From contig CM049315.1 of NCBI GenBank assembly GCA_026874595.1, forward strand, positions 34,984,164 through 35,048,163: a DNA stretch of 64,000 bases, written 5' to 3'. This DNA is from Sipunculus nudus (lineage: Eukaryota > Annelida > Sipuncula > Golfingiida > Sipunculidae). Of this stretch, positions 51,700 through 62,181 are shown one piece after another (position 1 is the stretch's first letter; the number at the start of each line of letters is the position of its first letter). The notes beneath the pieces were generated by a model, which had not been told where the DNA came from, ran no database searches, and saw nothing but the letters and a program-made list of their open reading frames with translations. The position numbers and the translations under genes are program-made.

Positions 51700-54215
51700 T
51701 TAGGTTTATTTTTGTCTGTCGTCTGTCATTGTCTGTCTGTCATCCGTCCGTTAGACTGGCACGTTTGAAACCGTTTGACCTACGAATCCTGAATTCGGCA
51801 AGGTGATAGATGTTCCCAAGATCTTCTACCAGACTCTATCTTTCACTGCGACTTCTTTCCTTCGCAAAATTAAGGAAAAGCTCAATTTCCGATTAAAACC
51901 TATTATCACACTTCAAGACGACTAACATCAAAACCACTCATCTGATTTTACCATAAATATTCCACCATATTGTTCCAATGTACATGCTTAAAATTAGGCC
52001 AGTTTTACATTATTTTTGAAACTAACACACTGCACTTTGTAAAAATTCAGGAAAGATATTTTTTATTCAACATGATAATTGTTGAAGCTAGAGACTTCAG
52101 GAATATTATTTTATTTAATCAAGATTCAATTCTATACCCAAAATTACATTTAAATTTTGCAAATTTTTAAGTTATTAGCATAAATATAAAATCAATACCT
52201 TAAATTTTGCCCAAATGTGACCATGGTTCGGTTTTTGTCCTATAAGTATGTTTGATTTAATATCACAGCATGTACACATAAGGATTTAATCTGTTAAATT
52301 CTGAAATTTGAAAATAAAAGCTAAAAATAAGGCTAGGTTACTTGTTTTTTTTTTCAGAGGCTCTATTGTTTTCATTCTCATTGTCAAGATCCAGACCGCC
52401 CACTTTTGGCCACAACACCCTGCTTGGGTAACCTTATTAGTGATGCAACAATAGGGCGAGTACCCCTGCTATCACAGGTGTACAGTTTTTATCATGTCGA
52501 CCCTCCCCCCCCCCCCCCCGACAAAGTATATTGAAATAATTAGCTTGAACTGTATTTCTTTAACTGTAAAGCTGTTTCCACTCCAATGTATAAAACTAAA
52601 TGGTAATTCAAAGGAGTAATCCAGAAGATGCCATGGTGTGATAATGTAGTACTTTTAAAGAAATTAATTTCCTTTTAAATAATTAAAGCGAGGTAAAATA
52701 TAATTTAACCCATCAGTTGGAATAATAAGACAATAAATGAACCAAATCATGAATAAATAAAGACGCAATTTATAATTGTGTATTCTGAATCAAGTGTTAT
52801 TTACAGATATTTGCTGTTTTTAAATAAAAAAAATATATTTTATAAAAAAATTGTGTGCAAAATGTGATGTTACCTGACCACATTAGCTATAAATCTTGAT
52901 GCAATTTGAATTGTGTCAACTCAAAAATATTTGGATATATATGTTATACTGTAAATGTACAGTAAAATATATAAACTTAAAAACTTATAAAAAAATGATG
53001 TAATAATAATAAATGAGGATCTAATGCAAACATGCTTTAGTTTCAACATTAGGAAACACATGGTCAGATCACACGATATTATTTGCAACAATTTTTTCTA
53101 TTATATCAAACAGCCATGGCCTATATTACCTCTTCTTCTCAAATCTCCATTTGATATTATTTTAGATTTGACCTTCAAGGTCAAATTCAGCTGAGTACAG
53201 AAATCAATGGGTCCCTCGATTTACTAAATGGACTGATTTAAAGTTCGTATTTCAATTTCATAAACGATGTTTTCTTAATCAATGAACCAGTACATGTATT
53301 TAAAGTAAATTTATATTTTATAGCTTCTGTTATTACTTAAAACTGTAATTCGTGCAGTTCAACAGGTTCCCCTGTCGGGGGACTGCTTTAATCTCTCAGA
53401 TAACGATTTGATTTAGCCGAGAGGTAGTCATTTCAACAGATAAATCTAAGCATTTTGTGAATCGTGGTCATCAAAATGACATGATGTGTGCCAGTGTAGT
53501 CTGTAATGAAAGCAGGGGCTTCGATAGGGGGGGGGGGAGTAAATATCCCCCACCTTTTTAGCTAGAGGTATAGTCAAATTAATCAACTCCCGCCCTGATT
53601 TTCAGATAATATTTATATATTTGGAATAAAACATTGATAATTTGAATTTTACTTTCGTTTCATTTTTTAATTTACTATGAAATATATATCTAAACATGTT
53701 TTAGAATTAACTTATGCCTGAAACATAATATCATGTTTTTTAAAACCTTACACTTAATTGTAATATATTTGAAATGTCTCATACAGACGCTAAAAGGTAT
53801 ATATATATGTGTGTGTGCATTTGTGTGTGTGCGAGGGGGTGTGATTGTGTGTGTGCGTGCGCTTGCAGGCAAGTCAATTCCCCTTCCACTCTTGAAGATT
53901 AATTGACGCCACTGAATGAAAGGACCACTGAATTTGAGTTTGTATCGGGACCCCTGCCTTATCCCCCCTCCAAATGTATTAATATGCATGAACTAAAGAC
54001 TACTGCTTCTTAAATGTTTTTATATTATAGACAAACAGGATGCTCAAATACATGAAGAGTGAAACGCATGGACATATCATAAGCGACGAGTTGCACTTAG
54101 CAAGTTATCCATGTCCCTAGCGACAGGAGGTAGCAGGCATATAGCAGTCTACTTTCAAACATTCAGTTCTGATGCACTGGTCCAAGATGGGGGTCCTCAA
54201 TCCACAGGGGATGAG

Positions 54216-54222
<7 letters not shown>
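51700..54222. other. Intergenic, no gene seen
   Basis: AT-rich DNA with a short GTCTGTC-rich patch at 51715-51760 (repeat family edge), C or G homopolymers at 52504-52519 and 53527-53538, and repeat-like GC-richer pieces at 53510-53600 and 53860-53960. Open frames lack recognisable content. Confidence 0.5.

Positions 54223-54273
<51 letters not shown>
54223..54273. repeat. (TA)n microsatellite
   Basis: A short GT run followed by about 25 TA units. Confidence 0.95.
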
Positions 54274-54275
<2 letters not shown>

Positions 54276-54289
54276 TAGGATTTGGCTTT

Positions 54290-54655
54290 AAAATCATAAT
54301 CGATGATTGAAAATAAAAAAAAAGACTCATGATCGATTAGTAATTGATTATTTCTAACTTTCTATATTACTTTGAAATATGTTGTATACTTATACCGAAA
54401 ATATTGCTCTAGTACAAGTGAAATGTACAACGATATTCATCATGATACGATCAATTCACCCGCATCCAAGGGCGATTTTTAACTGTGCAAGGTTCCGTTT
54501 TGATGTTGTTTATTACTTTGTGTTCGTCTATCTCTGACAAGATCAAATTCTTTATATGTGCATACATAATCGTCTTAATCGATTAAGCAAAAATGCAATC
54601 AATTTAATCGATTTTGAAAGAAAACGACCAATCATCGATTTAATTGATTAAAAAT
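54290..54655 (+). repeat. ATCGAT-rich element, direct copy
   Basis: Studded with AATCGATTAA-type palindromes at both ends, with a unique middle containing TTCGTCTATCTCTGACAAGA. A reverse-complement copy lies at 61818-62178. Its outer end GTGGTGTGCCGATTAATCGA resembles hAT-like terminal sequences, so a non-autonomous DNA transposon is likely. No transposase is present. Confidence 0.65.
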
Positions 54656-54868
54656 ATAATAATATATATATGTGTGTGAGTGCGAGACCCGTCAAATACA
54701 TTACAACTAAGTATAAGGGCTTTTTTATATATAAAATAAGGTATTATGTTAATTCTTTACCAGGCCAAGATACATTTATATGAAATTTTGCATTAAACTT
54801 AGAAAAGGAGAAATGGAACCAGTCAGTCAATTATTCTAATTTATATACTTAAATCCAATATATTATTC

Positions 54869-55082
54869 TGTTACGGGGTGACATAAAAGCGGCCCGAACT
54901 GTCTCGCTAGTGACGAGCCCCCATTTTGTTACGATGTCAGATTGTTCAGGGGAAAGTACTGGGCCGATCCGGGATTCGAACCCATGTTGGTGGCGCAATA
55001 GTCCGGCGTACCAACCGCTTCGCTAGAAAGGCAAGCTTCAGCAGCGAGACAGTTCGGTCCGCTTTTATGTCACCCCGTAACA
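54869..55082. mobile_element. 214-bp TIR element with a tRNA-like core
   Basis: Terminal inverted repeats of 40 bp (54869-54908 and 55043-55082) match at 39 of 40 positions; outer ends are TGTTACGGGG / CCCCGTAACA. A 4-bp direct repeat ATTC flanks it (54865-54868, 55083-55086). The paralogous repeat near 63620-63640 lacks it, confirming insertion. Inside, on the minus strand, are Pol III-type A and B boxes. There is no coding capacity; it is non-autonomous. Confidence 0.82.
54950..55033 (-). other. tRNA-like Pol III promoter remnant inside the TIR element
   Basis: On the minus strand TAGCGAAGCGGTTGG (55025-55011) fits an A box and GGTTCGAATCC (54982-54972) is an exact B box, spaced as in a tRNA. 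The TTCGAAT T-loop sits in a plausible stem, but the acceptor arms do not pair well. It is therefore tRNA-derived rather than a functional tRNA gene. The plus-strand translation SGIRTH over this stretch is a known kind of false protein match. Confidence 0.7.
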
Positions 55083-55338
55083 ATTCATACTCTCTGAACA
55101 TAAGGGGGGTGATTACATACATTGAACACCTCCCTGGCTAAACAATGTCTTTTGGGAGGGGGGAGATATAACCCCCATCCCTGTATTGAGACCCTCTATA
55201 GGAATGGTACAACAGAATGCAAGGTTGACTAAGGCTGTAAGCCTGCTCCCTCTTGTTGCTGCCTATGTAAACAGCAGTCATGGTACCAATCATTTTTCGT
55301 CTGATTAACTTTTTGTTTCATGATTGTATATTGAGCAG

Positions 55339-55339
<1 letters not shown>

Positions 55340-55417
<78 letters not shown>
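55340..55417. repeat. (TC)n-(TA)n compound microsatellite
   Basis: About 22 TC units then about 16 TA units, as at 22732-22806. G runs and CCCC/GGGG repeat fragments follow at 55550-55650. Confidence 0.93.
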
Positions 55418-55421
<4 letters not shown>

Positions 55422-55802
55422 TTCAGTATATATTAATTCTAAAACATGCAGGTAGTTTTATATAATATTTTAAGAATATAGAACCAAAGTCTTTTATTTT
55501 TAATATTAATTTATTTCGTATCCGTTAAAAAAATGTTATTCCCTGCATATGGGGGGGGGGGGGGGATGATTACATTGACCATCAGCCCGGGCTGAAAAGT
55601 GGGGGAAGGGTATATATCCCCGATCTCCTCTACATTGACGCCTCTAATAGTGAGAGTTAAGGTTCTATTTACATTAAACTAAATCAGTCTGGCTATGTGC
55701 TTAAGTTTATTCAAAAGGACATTACCCACATAATTAGAAAATAATCAACAACACAAATACGGGAAGGTAGTTTTATCAAACTATTACGCGGTTACAGTTT
55801 AG

Positions 55803-56894
55803 ATGAGCTGCATAAATGGCCCCAGTCTGTTATTATCAAGTGATCACTGTCTGTACAGCGTTAGCGTAGGTATTAAAAGGTACTACATGTGCATGGATCA
55901 TACTCTAAGCGAATCGTCAACCACAATTATGCTTGGAAACTTAACGAATTCAACCCCAACTGGTCTGCCCTCGGATTTTCACCGCCAGAAGCATATTATC
56001 TGCGTCGTGACGTACCTAGTTCTCTGCGTGTTAATCTGCTTGGGAAATGGCTTGTTTATATTTGTATACCTACAAACAAACTGCAGTCGTTATCGAAAAA
56101 ACTCGACGTACTTCTTATTTCATCTGGCATGCGCGGACCTGTTGGTCGGACTAACCTTGCCGTATGCAGCCGTATTAATATGGAATCCGACCTTGGAGAA
56201 AAATTACACAGCATGCCTTCTGAGACATTTATTTCTGCCAACTTTCACAGCTGTGTCGCTGATTATCATTATCTTGATAGCTCTGGACCGTTATATTGCC
56301 ATTGCTTATCCTTTGCATTACGGTGTGCATGTAACTCGCACAAAGTCCCACATTGCCATTTGCATATCCTGGATACTAGCTTTTGCCACAAACATAACTT
56401 CGCTGTTTTTTCTACGGAAAAATCCCAAGTTCAATCACTGCGACGTGACACAATTGTTGGAATGGGAATTTTTTGCTTATATAAAAATTCCATTTAATAT
56501 ATTCAGTACCGCGCTGGTAGCTTTCATATACCTGATGTTATTTCTAAAGGTTTTAAAAATACAAAGAGAGCTGAGCCAATTTTTGGATTCGGACATTACA
56601 GAGCGGGACTCCAGTCTTGAGATAAAGGTTGCCGTGACCGCAGGTATTATTGTTGGCATATACTTCGTTTTTATCCTTCCCTTCCGTTGCCTTCTTGTTT
56701 ATCGGGTTTACGGAGGATCAGCAGGAGAGAAAGCATGGAAGGATTATGGAATGATTGTGGCTCTCCCAGGAACTGCTCACTCCGCGCTGAATGTTTTTAT
56801 TTACGCCTGGAGAATGCCAATGTTTCGTAAGCGCCTGAAGCATCTCCTGTGCAGAGAAGACTGGGGTCCAGAGAGACAACCAATACTGAGGTAA
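55803..56894 (+). CDS. Orphan class A (rhodopsin-like) GPCR, intronless
   Basis: A 363-codon single frame, with an in-frame TAG directly before the ATG. Seven hydrophobic segments: TM1 ~64-90 (LGNGLF, Asn82), TM2 ~102-126 (LACADLLVG, Asp112), TM3 ~138-162 ending in DRY 162-164, TM4 ~183-205, TM5 ~225-250, TM6 ~275-300 and TM7 ~316-336. Cys138 and Cys213 can form the usual extracellular disulfide. Likely N-glycosylation sites NLT and NST precede TM1. Met43 (55929) is an alternative start that keeps them. Cys350 in the short tail may be palmitoylated. Unusual points: TM6 has FILP in place of CWxP, and TM7 has NVFIY, so the NPxxY proline is Val. Overall it looks closest to adenosine/melanocortin-type receptors, but the ligand is unknown. 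AATAAA at 57592-57597 is a possible poly(A) signal. Confidence 0.93.
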   Translation: MSCINGPSLLLSSDHCLYSVSVGIKRYYMCMDHTLSESSTTIMLGNLTNSTPTGLPSDFHRQKHIICVVTYLVLCVLICLGNGLFIFVYLQTNCSRYRKNSTYFLFHLACADLLVGLTLPYAAVLIWNPTLEKNYTACLLRHLFLPTFTAVSLIIIILIALDRYIAIAYPLHYGVHVTRTKSHIAICISWILAFATNITSLFFLRKNPKFNHCDVTQLLEWEFFAYIKIPFNIFSTALVAFIYLMLFLKVLKIQRELSQFLDSDITERDSSLEIKVAVTAGIIVGIYFVFILPFRCLLVYRVYGGSAGEKAWKDYGMIVALPGTAHSALNVFIYAWRMPMFRKRLKHLLCREDWGPERQPILR

Positions 56895-57009
56895 AATACA
56901 TGTATTCGTGAAAACAACGCTCCTCGCCCGCTCTCGTTTGTCTGCTTACACCGGATCTTGCACAGGGTCAAGAAAGTAGGTGTCGCATATTTAACATTTG
57001 GTGAGTGAC

Positions 57010-57150
57010 GCAAAGTGCGATACCACGCTCTCATTGGTCTAATTACAAGTCTTTGCTCTGTGGCCGCTATGGCGGTGAAACCCAGAGAACATGGCTATAC
57101 AATGCAGCGGTTAAAACAAAGGAGATCTGGGACGAGTGCAGTGTATAACC
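57010..57150 (+). repeat. SINE-like dispersed repeat
   Basis: GTGCGATACC, CTCTCATTGGTCT, TTTGCTCTGTG, AACCCAGAGAA and GCAGCGGTTAAAACAAAGGA occur in the same order as at 41300-41440, and the last also at 45086. Confidence 0.55.
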
Positions 57151-57159
57151 GCTGTGTGA

Positions 57160-59589
57160 TGAGCGTACTGAAAACTCGATACGAAACCAATTATTTCTCT
57201 GGAATGACTCAAGACCATACATTGCTACAACGCGATTTATGTTGACTGCCTAACGTATGTAGTAATACATTGTATTACTTACTTAAATATTTTGCTCTCT
57301 AATTTTACTGATGCATGAGTGTGATTAATCTTGAACACAACTGAATTAAAATTACACGGACTGTTACATGTAGATTAAACATATCGAGACGAAACATTTG
57401 TTAATGTAGTGTCGAATATGGGTGCAGGACTGATATATTAGATTGAAATTTTGATAAATGTATTGAAAGAATATTTACAGCCAATCCTTTCTTGCTAATA
57501 TTCTTAACTTGTCATGTATTAGGATAATAGTGATCTCTAGACAGTGCGTGTATGATTTTGTATAACATAGTCACAATAGGCACAGAGGCACAATAAACAT
57601 CCATACAAGTAATATGAATTCTAGTAACGTCATAAGTTATTTAAATATTTACCCAAATCATATAGTCACCCAGTTCCGTAAATCGTTAGATAATCGTTAA
57701 TCCTTTAAACGTTAGTTAGCATAACCACTGAAACAAATGAAAATAAGTCGAGTTATACCAAATCATTAACTTCATATTCGTTCATCTATATGACGATTAA
57801 ACCGAACAAGTAGATTTATAAGAGAAAGCAAATGCTGGTTGCGCTTTCTTTGTGTAATGCATAAATAAGGGATAAGGAAATTTACCAGAAATACACTCAT
57901 ATTGTATATGACGGTGACGGTTATGTCCTGGTATTTAATGAGAGTATATTATATCCTTGTACGTGAACACAGGGCGACATTTTTTCTATTGTAAATTAAA
58001 TGTACTTTATAGATGTTAGAATTTCTTATCCGCGTTTATATTTGTATCTCAAATCTGGTGTAAAATCTTTACAAGGTATGGACAAGCTAGTTAACTTTAG
58101 GACAAAAGACACCTAGTGTTTGTTGTTCAACAATCAACAGGAAAGTGTAATGCTATACAGCATCTGCCGTCAATGGCTTAATCTTTATAAGGTTGAGTAT
58201 TTGGTGTTGCAGTGTCAGAAGATAATTCACAGACTGATGTAATTCACTTTCGAAGGAGGAAACAGTATTGAGCACATTTTTCGACTACTCAGAGTGGTCC
58301 TGCTTCAAATCTATTTAAGAAAAACTGATCCCAAACTACAGGGATAGATAAAGGATTGCCACATGGATGAAGTTTCTGGGTTCTCTGAAACTCTGACTTC
58401 AAGTACAGTACAAATCGCAACATAGAAAGAAAAATTATTCTATTCCAGAAATCACACCCAAAAATATGTTCTGGAAAAAGACGTTGGACATATACAGGGT
58501 GTACGAATTTTTTAAGTGAGAAGTTTTTTCCCCCGATAAACAACATAGGTCCGACTGCTTCATTGCTTGGGAAATATCGTAGTTATAACGATTGTTTAAA
58601 GAAGCATTCTACCGTGAAATTATATGAAAGATGCTTTGTCTTAGTTGAAGCTCAGGCGACATCGTAAAACACGGTGTTTATTCAGTGTAGTCAGCTGAGG
58701 GAATAGTCTAAGGCATGTTAACAGACATGCGTTATTTATCTACGCATGCATAGTCGTTGTAGTCTCTTGTATGCGAAACGTATAGCTGCCAATGTGAAAA
58801 AGATAGGCCCAGAAAAATATATTCCAACAGTGTTAAATTTTTTTGTTTAAGTACTGTGAATTGTCATGGAATAAGCAGGTCTAATGCAAAATTGACAACT
58901 CTCCCAGATAAAAAGAAAGCAGGTTGTTATATTTCGATGAAAACATTTAGCAAAGAAACCACTTCAGCCTTGCTTCGTTGCATTGTCTTTCGGCAAATGA
59001 ACGCAAAATGTTCTATACAGATTTTGCTGAAAATTTGAAGAGGGGTAGAGTAAAACTGCATATGTTAGCCATTAAAAGCGTCACAGGCGTGGAGGACCTT
59101 TCAGCACAAAAGAAATAGGGGCACCTAATGGAGAAATATTAAAATTATTAATTATTCAGCTTAACAGGGCATAATCCCGAAAAATAAAACAAACTTGTCC
59201 AAGAAGAGCACACCACCGATACGTTTGTCGAATTTGGAGAGTCATATCAGAACGGAAGCAGGTAAATCGTGGTCTAGATAAAACCCAACTCCGTATTCAT
59301 TATATAGATTCTGAAGCCTGATAAAAGAGCCTTTCTATTTTCCCTTCATTTCTGTCGTCGTGCGACACACGTAATAATTTATCATTTAAAATTTAGTTGT
59401 TTTAATCACAATTCATGTAACCTAAACATTACATTTGGAATGGGGTATTTACAAACTATAGAGGGTGTCATGAGTTATTAAACATAAGATGTTTTGAATC
59501 ATTATATTCAATGACAAATGAAAAAAACTATTCATCCAGCAACTTAAAGAGACGTACTCTTTCAGGCTCTATCACATTTTGATATTATA
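57160..59589. other. Intergenic, no supported gene
   Basis: AT-rich. At 58289-58546 a minus-strand 85-codon frame begins beside the word AATTCGTACACCCTGTATA, common at the ends of invertebrate repeats. It may be a transposon remnant but no domain is secure. Nothing else is recognised. Confidence 0.45.
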
Positions 59590-60985
59590 TCCTTTGAGGC
59601 TCGAGACCTGTGTGGTCATGTCTGTCATTTGTGTGTGTGTGTTGTTATTTCATGTAGTTATATAATTATTTGAAAATTGAAAAAAAAATGGTTATAGTCT
59701 GTTTGAGGTATTAATTGACTTAGCTTACACTGGGCCTTTATAAACAAATTTTGCAGAAGTTTGTGCCTTTTTATATGCACATTATCATTTACCCATGATA
59801 CGTATATCTGTCCGTTCTTCATGCCGTCCGCCCGTCCTTCCATTAAATTTTAGTGTGGCTGCGATAGCTTACGGGGGCTCTGATGGATTTTAACGAAACT
59901 TACCATAACTATTTACCATGAAATATAATGTAATATTACATTATTATATGGTAACTGATGGGGCATTTCTTTTATATAATTAGTTGTAAACCTTCACTCA
60001 AACTCTGTTAAGCTGCATATCAGAAATGCTTTGGGTATGTCATTTCTTATGCCAATTAACCTTTGTTTACATAAAAATATATTCCTTCATGTTGTAAGAT
60101 AACATGTATTTTGCCTATACATGCAGCAGTTTTGCAAGCAGCTGTTTATGTGTGTATCTGGTGCAGCATCAGAAATTAAATTTAGAAAATAAATTAAAAC
60201 AGAGAAACTTGAAGGACGAAGCTGAATTGAGATTGTTATATGTCATATATTTTAATAGAGGATTTGTCATACGAAAAGCACCAGAATTGTATCATGAAAG
60301 GTAATCTTATGAGAAAATGTATAAAGCAGGTGTTTTTATATGTTATTTTTTTATTATTAAATTTAAACGTTTATTATTATGTTCAATGGGACATGCCCTA
60401 TTTAGGAGTGTTTTGGATAAGTTACGGCATGATTATAATGGAATTATATCATGAACATTTATGATAAGCAAACTTCATAGCACAGCGCCATCTTGCGGAC
60501 TACTGTTGTACTATACTCCTTGTAAGCCACTCTGCGGTGCCGTGATTCTCTCACAAAAGTTCACACGTAGAATTACAAAAGAAAAGTCATGTTAATGTAT
60601 GATTACTTTAGTTCGTGTATGCAAGATTGTTAATGTTTATAAATTTTGAATATCCTGCTGTTCTTATTTGCTGTACTTATATTTAATAGATGTTGTTTTA
60701 CAAATGATCATATTACTTTGGGTCACTACACAGAGGTTGTCACTGCTCACCCCTCTTTCTTGCTTATGGGTCAGGGGCAGAGGGATTTGTATATCAGATG
60801 TATCTTGTATACATATTTGAATATTACATAAAAATGCCAAAGCTTGTTGCTGCATGCCAGTAATAAACCTTCATACATAATGTTGTGTTGTTTTAATTTT
60901 CACTTTTTCATATAGATACATGAAAATACGATATTCCAATAATTGAAAGCTTCAGAATTTAAGTGTACAGGTTTCCGTTTTCTTA
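59590..60985 (+). repeat. Damaged second copy of the CKAP2 3' region (intron 13 piece plus 3' flank)
   Basis: 59590-59920 matches intron 13 at about 48545-48860 (GTTATATAATTATTTGAAAA, TAATTGACTTAG). 60015-60985 matches about 50800-51700 (TGTTCAATGGGACATGCCCT, TTTATGATAAGCAAA, CACCCCTCTTTCTTGCTTAT). The intervening ~1.9 kb with exon 14 is missing. Order and strand are kept. Divergence is moderate, with many small indels. It carries no coding exon and is listed as a duplication relic. Confidence 0.8.
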
Positions 60986-61049
60986 GCTCAGCTGACTGAC
61001 AGTCATCTGAGCTATAGCGATCACTCTTCGTCCGTCGTCAGTCCAGCAG

Positions 61050-61800
61050 ACCGGTCGTCCGTAAACAAAACTCAAATCGTGACAACTAAACCAGGAATCT
61101 TCTCACTTGTCATCCAGGGAGGTCCATGATAGATCTTCTTGGAAACCTGAAATAATGTCGCTGTTACTCAAATCCTCCGAGCTATGGGGCTTGTAAGTAC
61201 CCCCAAAATAATTAAAAATTTGATACAAAAGCTCCACTACCTGAATAACTAATGCATTGATTATCATGATTCTTTGCATGTCTGTTGATCGTGGATTGTT
61301 TCATTAGTTCCTGCCGACTACTGACGACAACTGTATTTTTTTTTCGAATTTTCACACATGTTTTTAGACCTTCAAATATGCGGTCGTTCGTTCACAGGGC
61401 ACAAATTGTAACCATTGAACCTAGAATCCTCTAACTGGACATCCAGGGAGCTCCATAAAAAAATTCCCTTGGAAACCTGAAATTAGGTCTCTGCTACCCG
61501 TATCCTTTGAGCTTTTGGGCTTGTAAGTACCCCCAAAATAATTAAAAATTTGATACAAAAGCTCTAGTACCTGAATAACTAATGCATTGATTATCATGAT
61601 TCTTTGCATGCATATTGATCATGGGTCGTTTCATCAGTTCCTGCAGACGGGTGGCACCACCTATATTTTTCAGAATGTTTACGCAATTTATCTCTTTTTT
61701 AGACCTTCAAAGATGTGGTCGTCCGTTAACAGGGCATTAATCGTAACCGTTGATATAGAATCTTCTATCTTGACATCCAGGGAGGTCCATGAAAAATCTA
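61050..61800 (+). repeat. Tandem repeat of ~330 bp, two full copies plus a partial
   Basis: CCCCCAAAATAATTAAAAAT followed by TTGATACAAAAGCTC begins near 61200 and again near 61530. CATCCAGGGAG occurs near 61114, 61441 and 61776. The third copy stops in a TA tract at 61800. Confidence 0.85.
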
Positions 61801-61817
61801 TATATATATATATAATA

Positions 61818-62178
61818 TAGTAGTGGTGTGCCGATTAATCGATTAAATCAATGATTAGTCATTTTTTTTCAAATCGATTAAATCGATTGAACTTTCGCAT
61901 AATCGATTAAAAACGATTATGCTGCATACATGCAAAGAATCTAATCCTGTCAGAGATATACGAACATAAAGTAACGTACAGCAGCAAAACGATAACCTTG
62001 CGCCACCGACAAATGTCCGACCGGAAGTGGACCATGGATGCTGATTTCATTATGAATACGATGTACATGTCACACTGTTTACTGGGGTCATATTTCAGTT
62101 ACTAGTATGCATCATATTCAAGGTTATATAAATAGTGCATACAATAATCAATTAATAATCGATCACTGGTCGTTTGTT
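61818..62178 (-). repeat. ATCGAT-rich element, inverted copy
   Basis: Reverse complement of the 54290-54655 element; TCTGACAGGATTAGATTCTT on the minus strand aligns with its middle. Outer end GTGGTGTGCCGATTAATCGA. Confidence 0.65.
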
Positions 62179-62181
62179 TTT

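Larger units (their letters stand above)
54660..55310 (+). repeat. Dispersed repeat interrupted by a 214-bp insertion
   Basis: Flanks of the inserted element (GAGACCCGTCAAATACATTA, then AACAGCAGTCATGGTACCAA) match the uninterrupted copy at 63430-63860 in the same order. This gives a filled/empty pair that defines the insertion at 54869-55082. Confidence 0.8.

Noticed and set aside
54926-55141. 71-codon frame with GIRTH motif
   Set aside because: Translation of the tRNA-like core of the TIR element, a known false protein.
55889-56497. 202-codon frame overlapping the GPCR in another frame
   Set aside because: It is a shadow of the receptor frame; only the 363-codon frame shows seven membrane segments and conserved motifs.
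58289-58546. Possible transposase fragment, minus strand
   Set aside because: Adjacent to repeat-end-like sequence, but no catalytic or helix-turn-helix motif could be identified with confidence.
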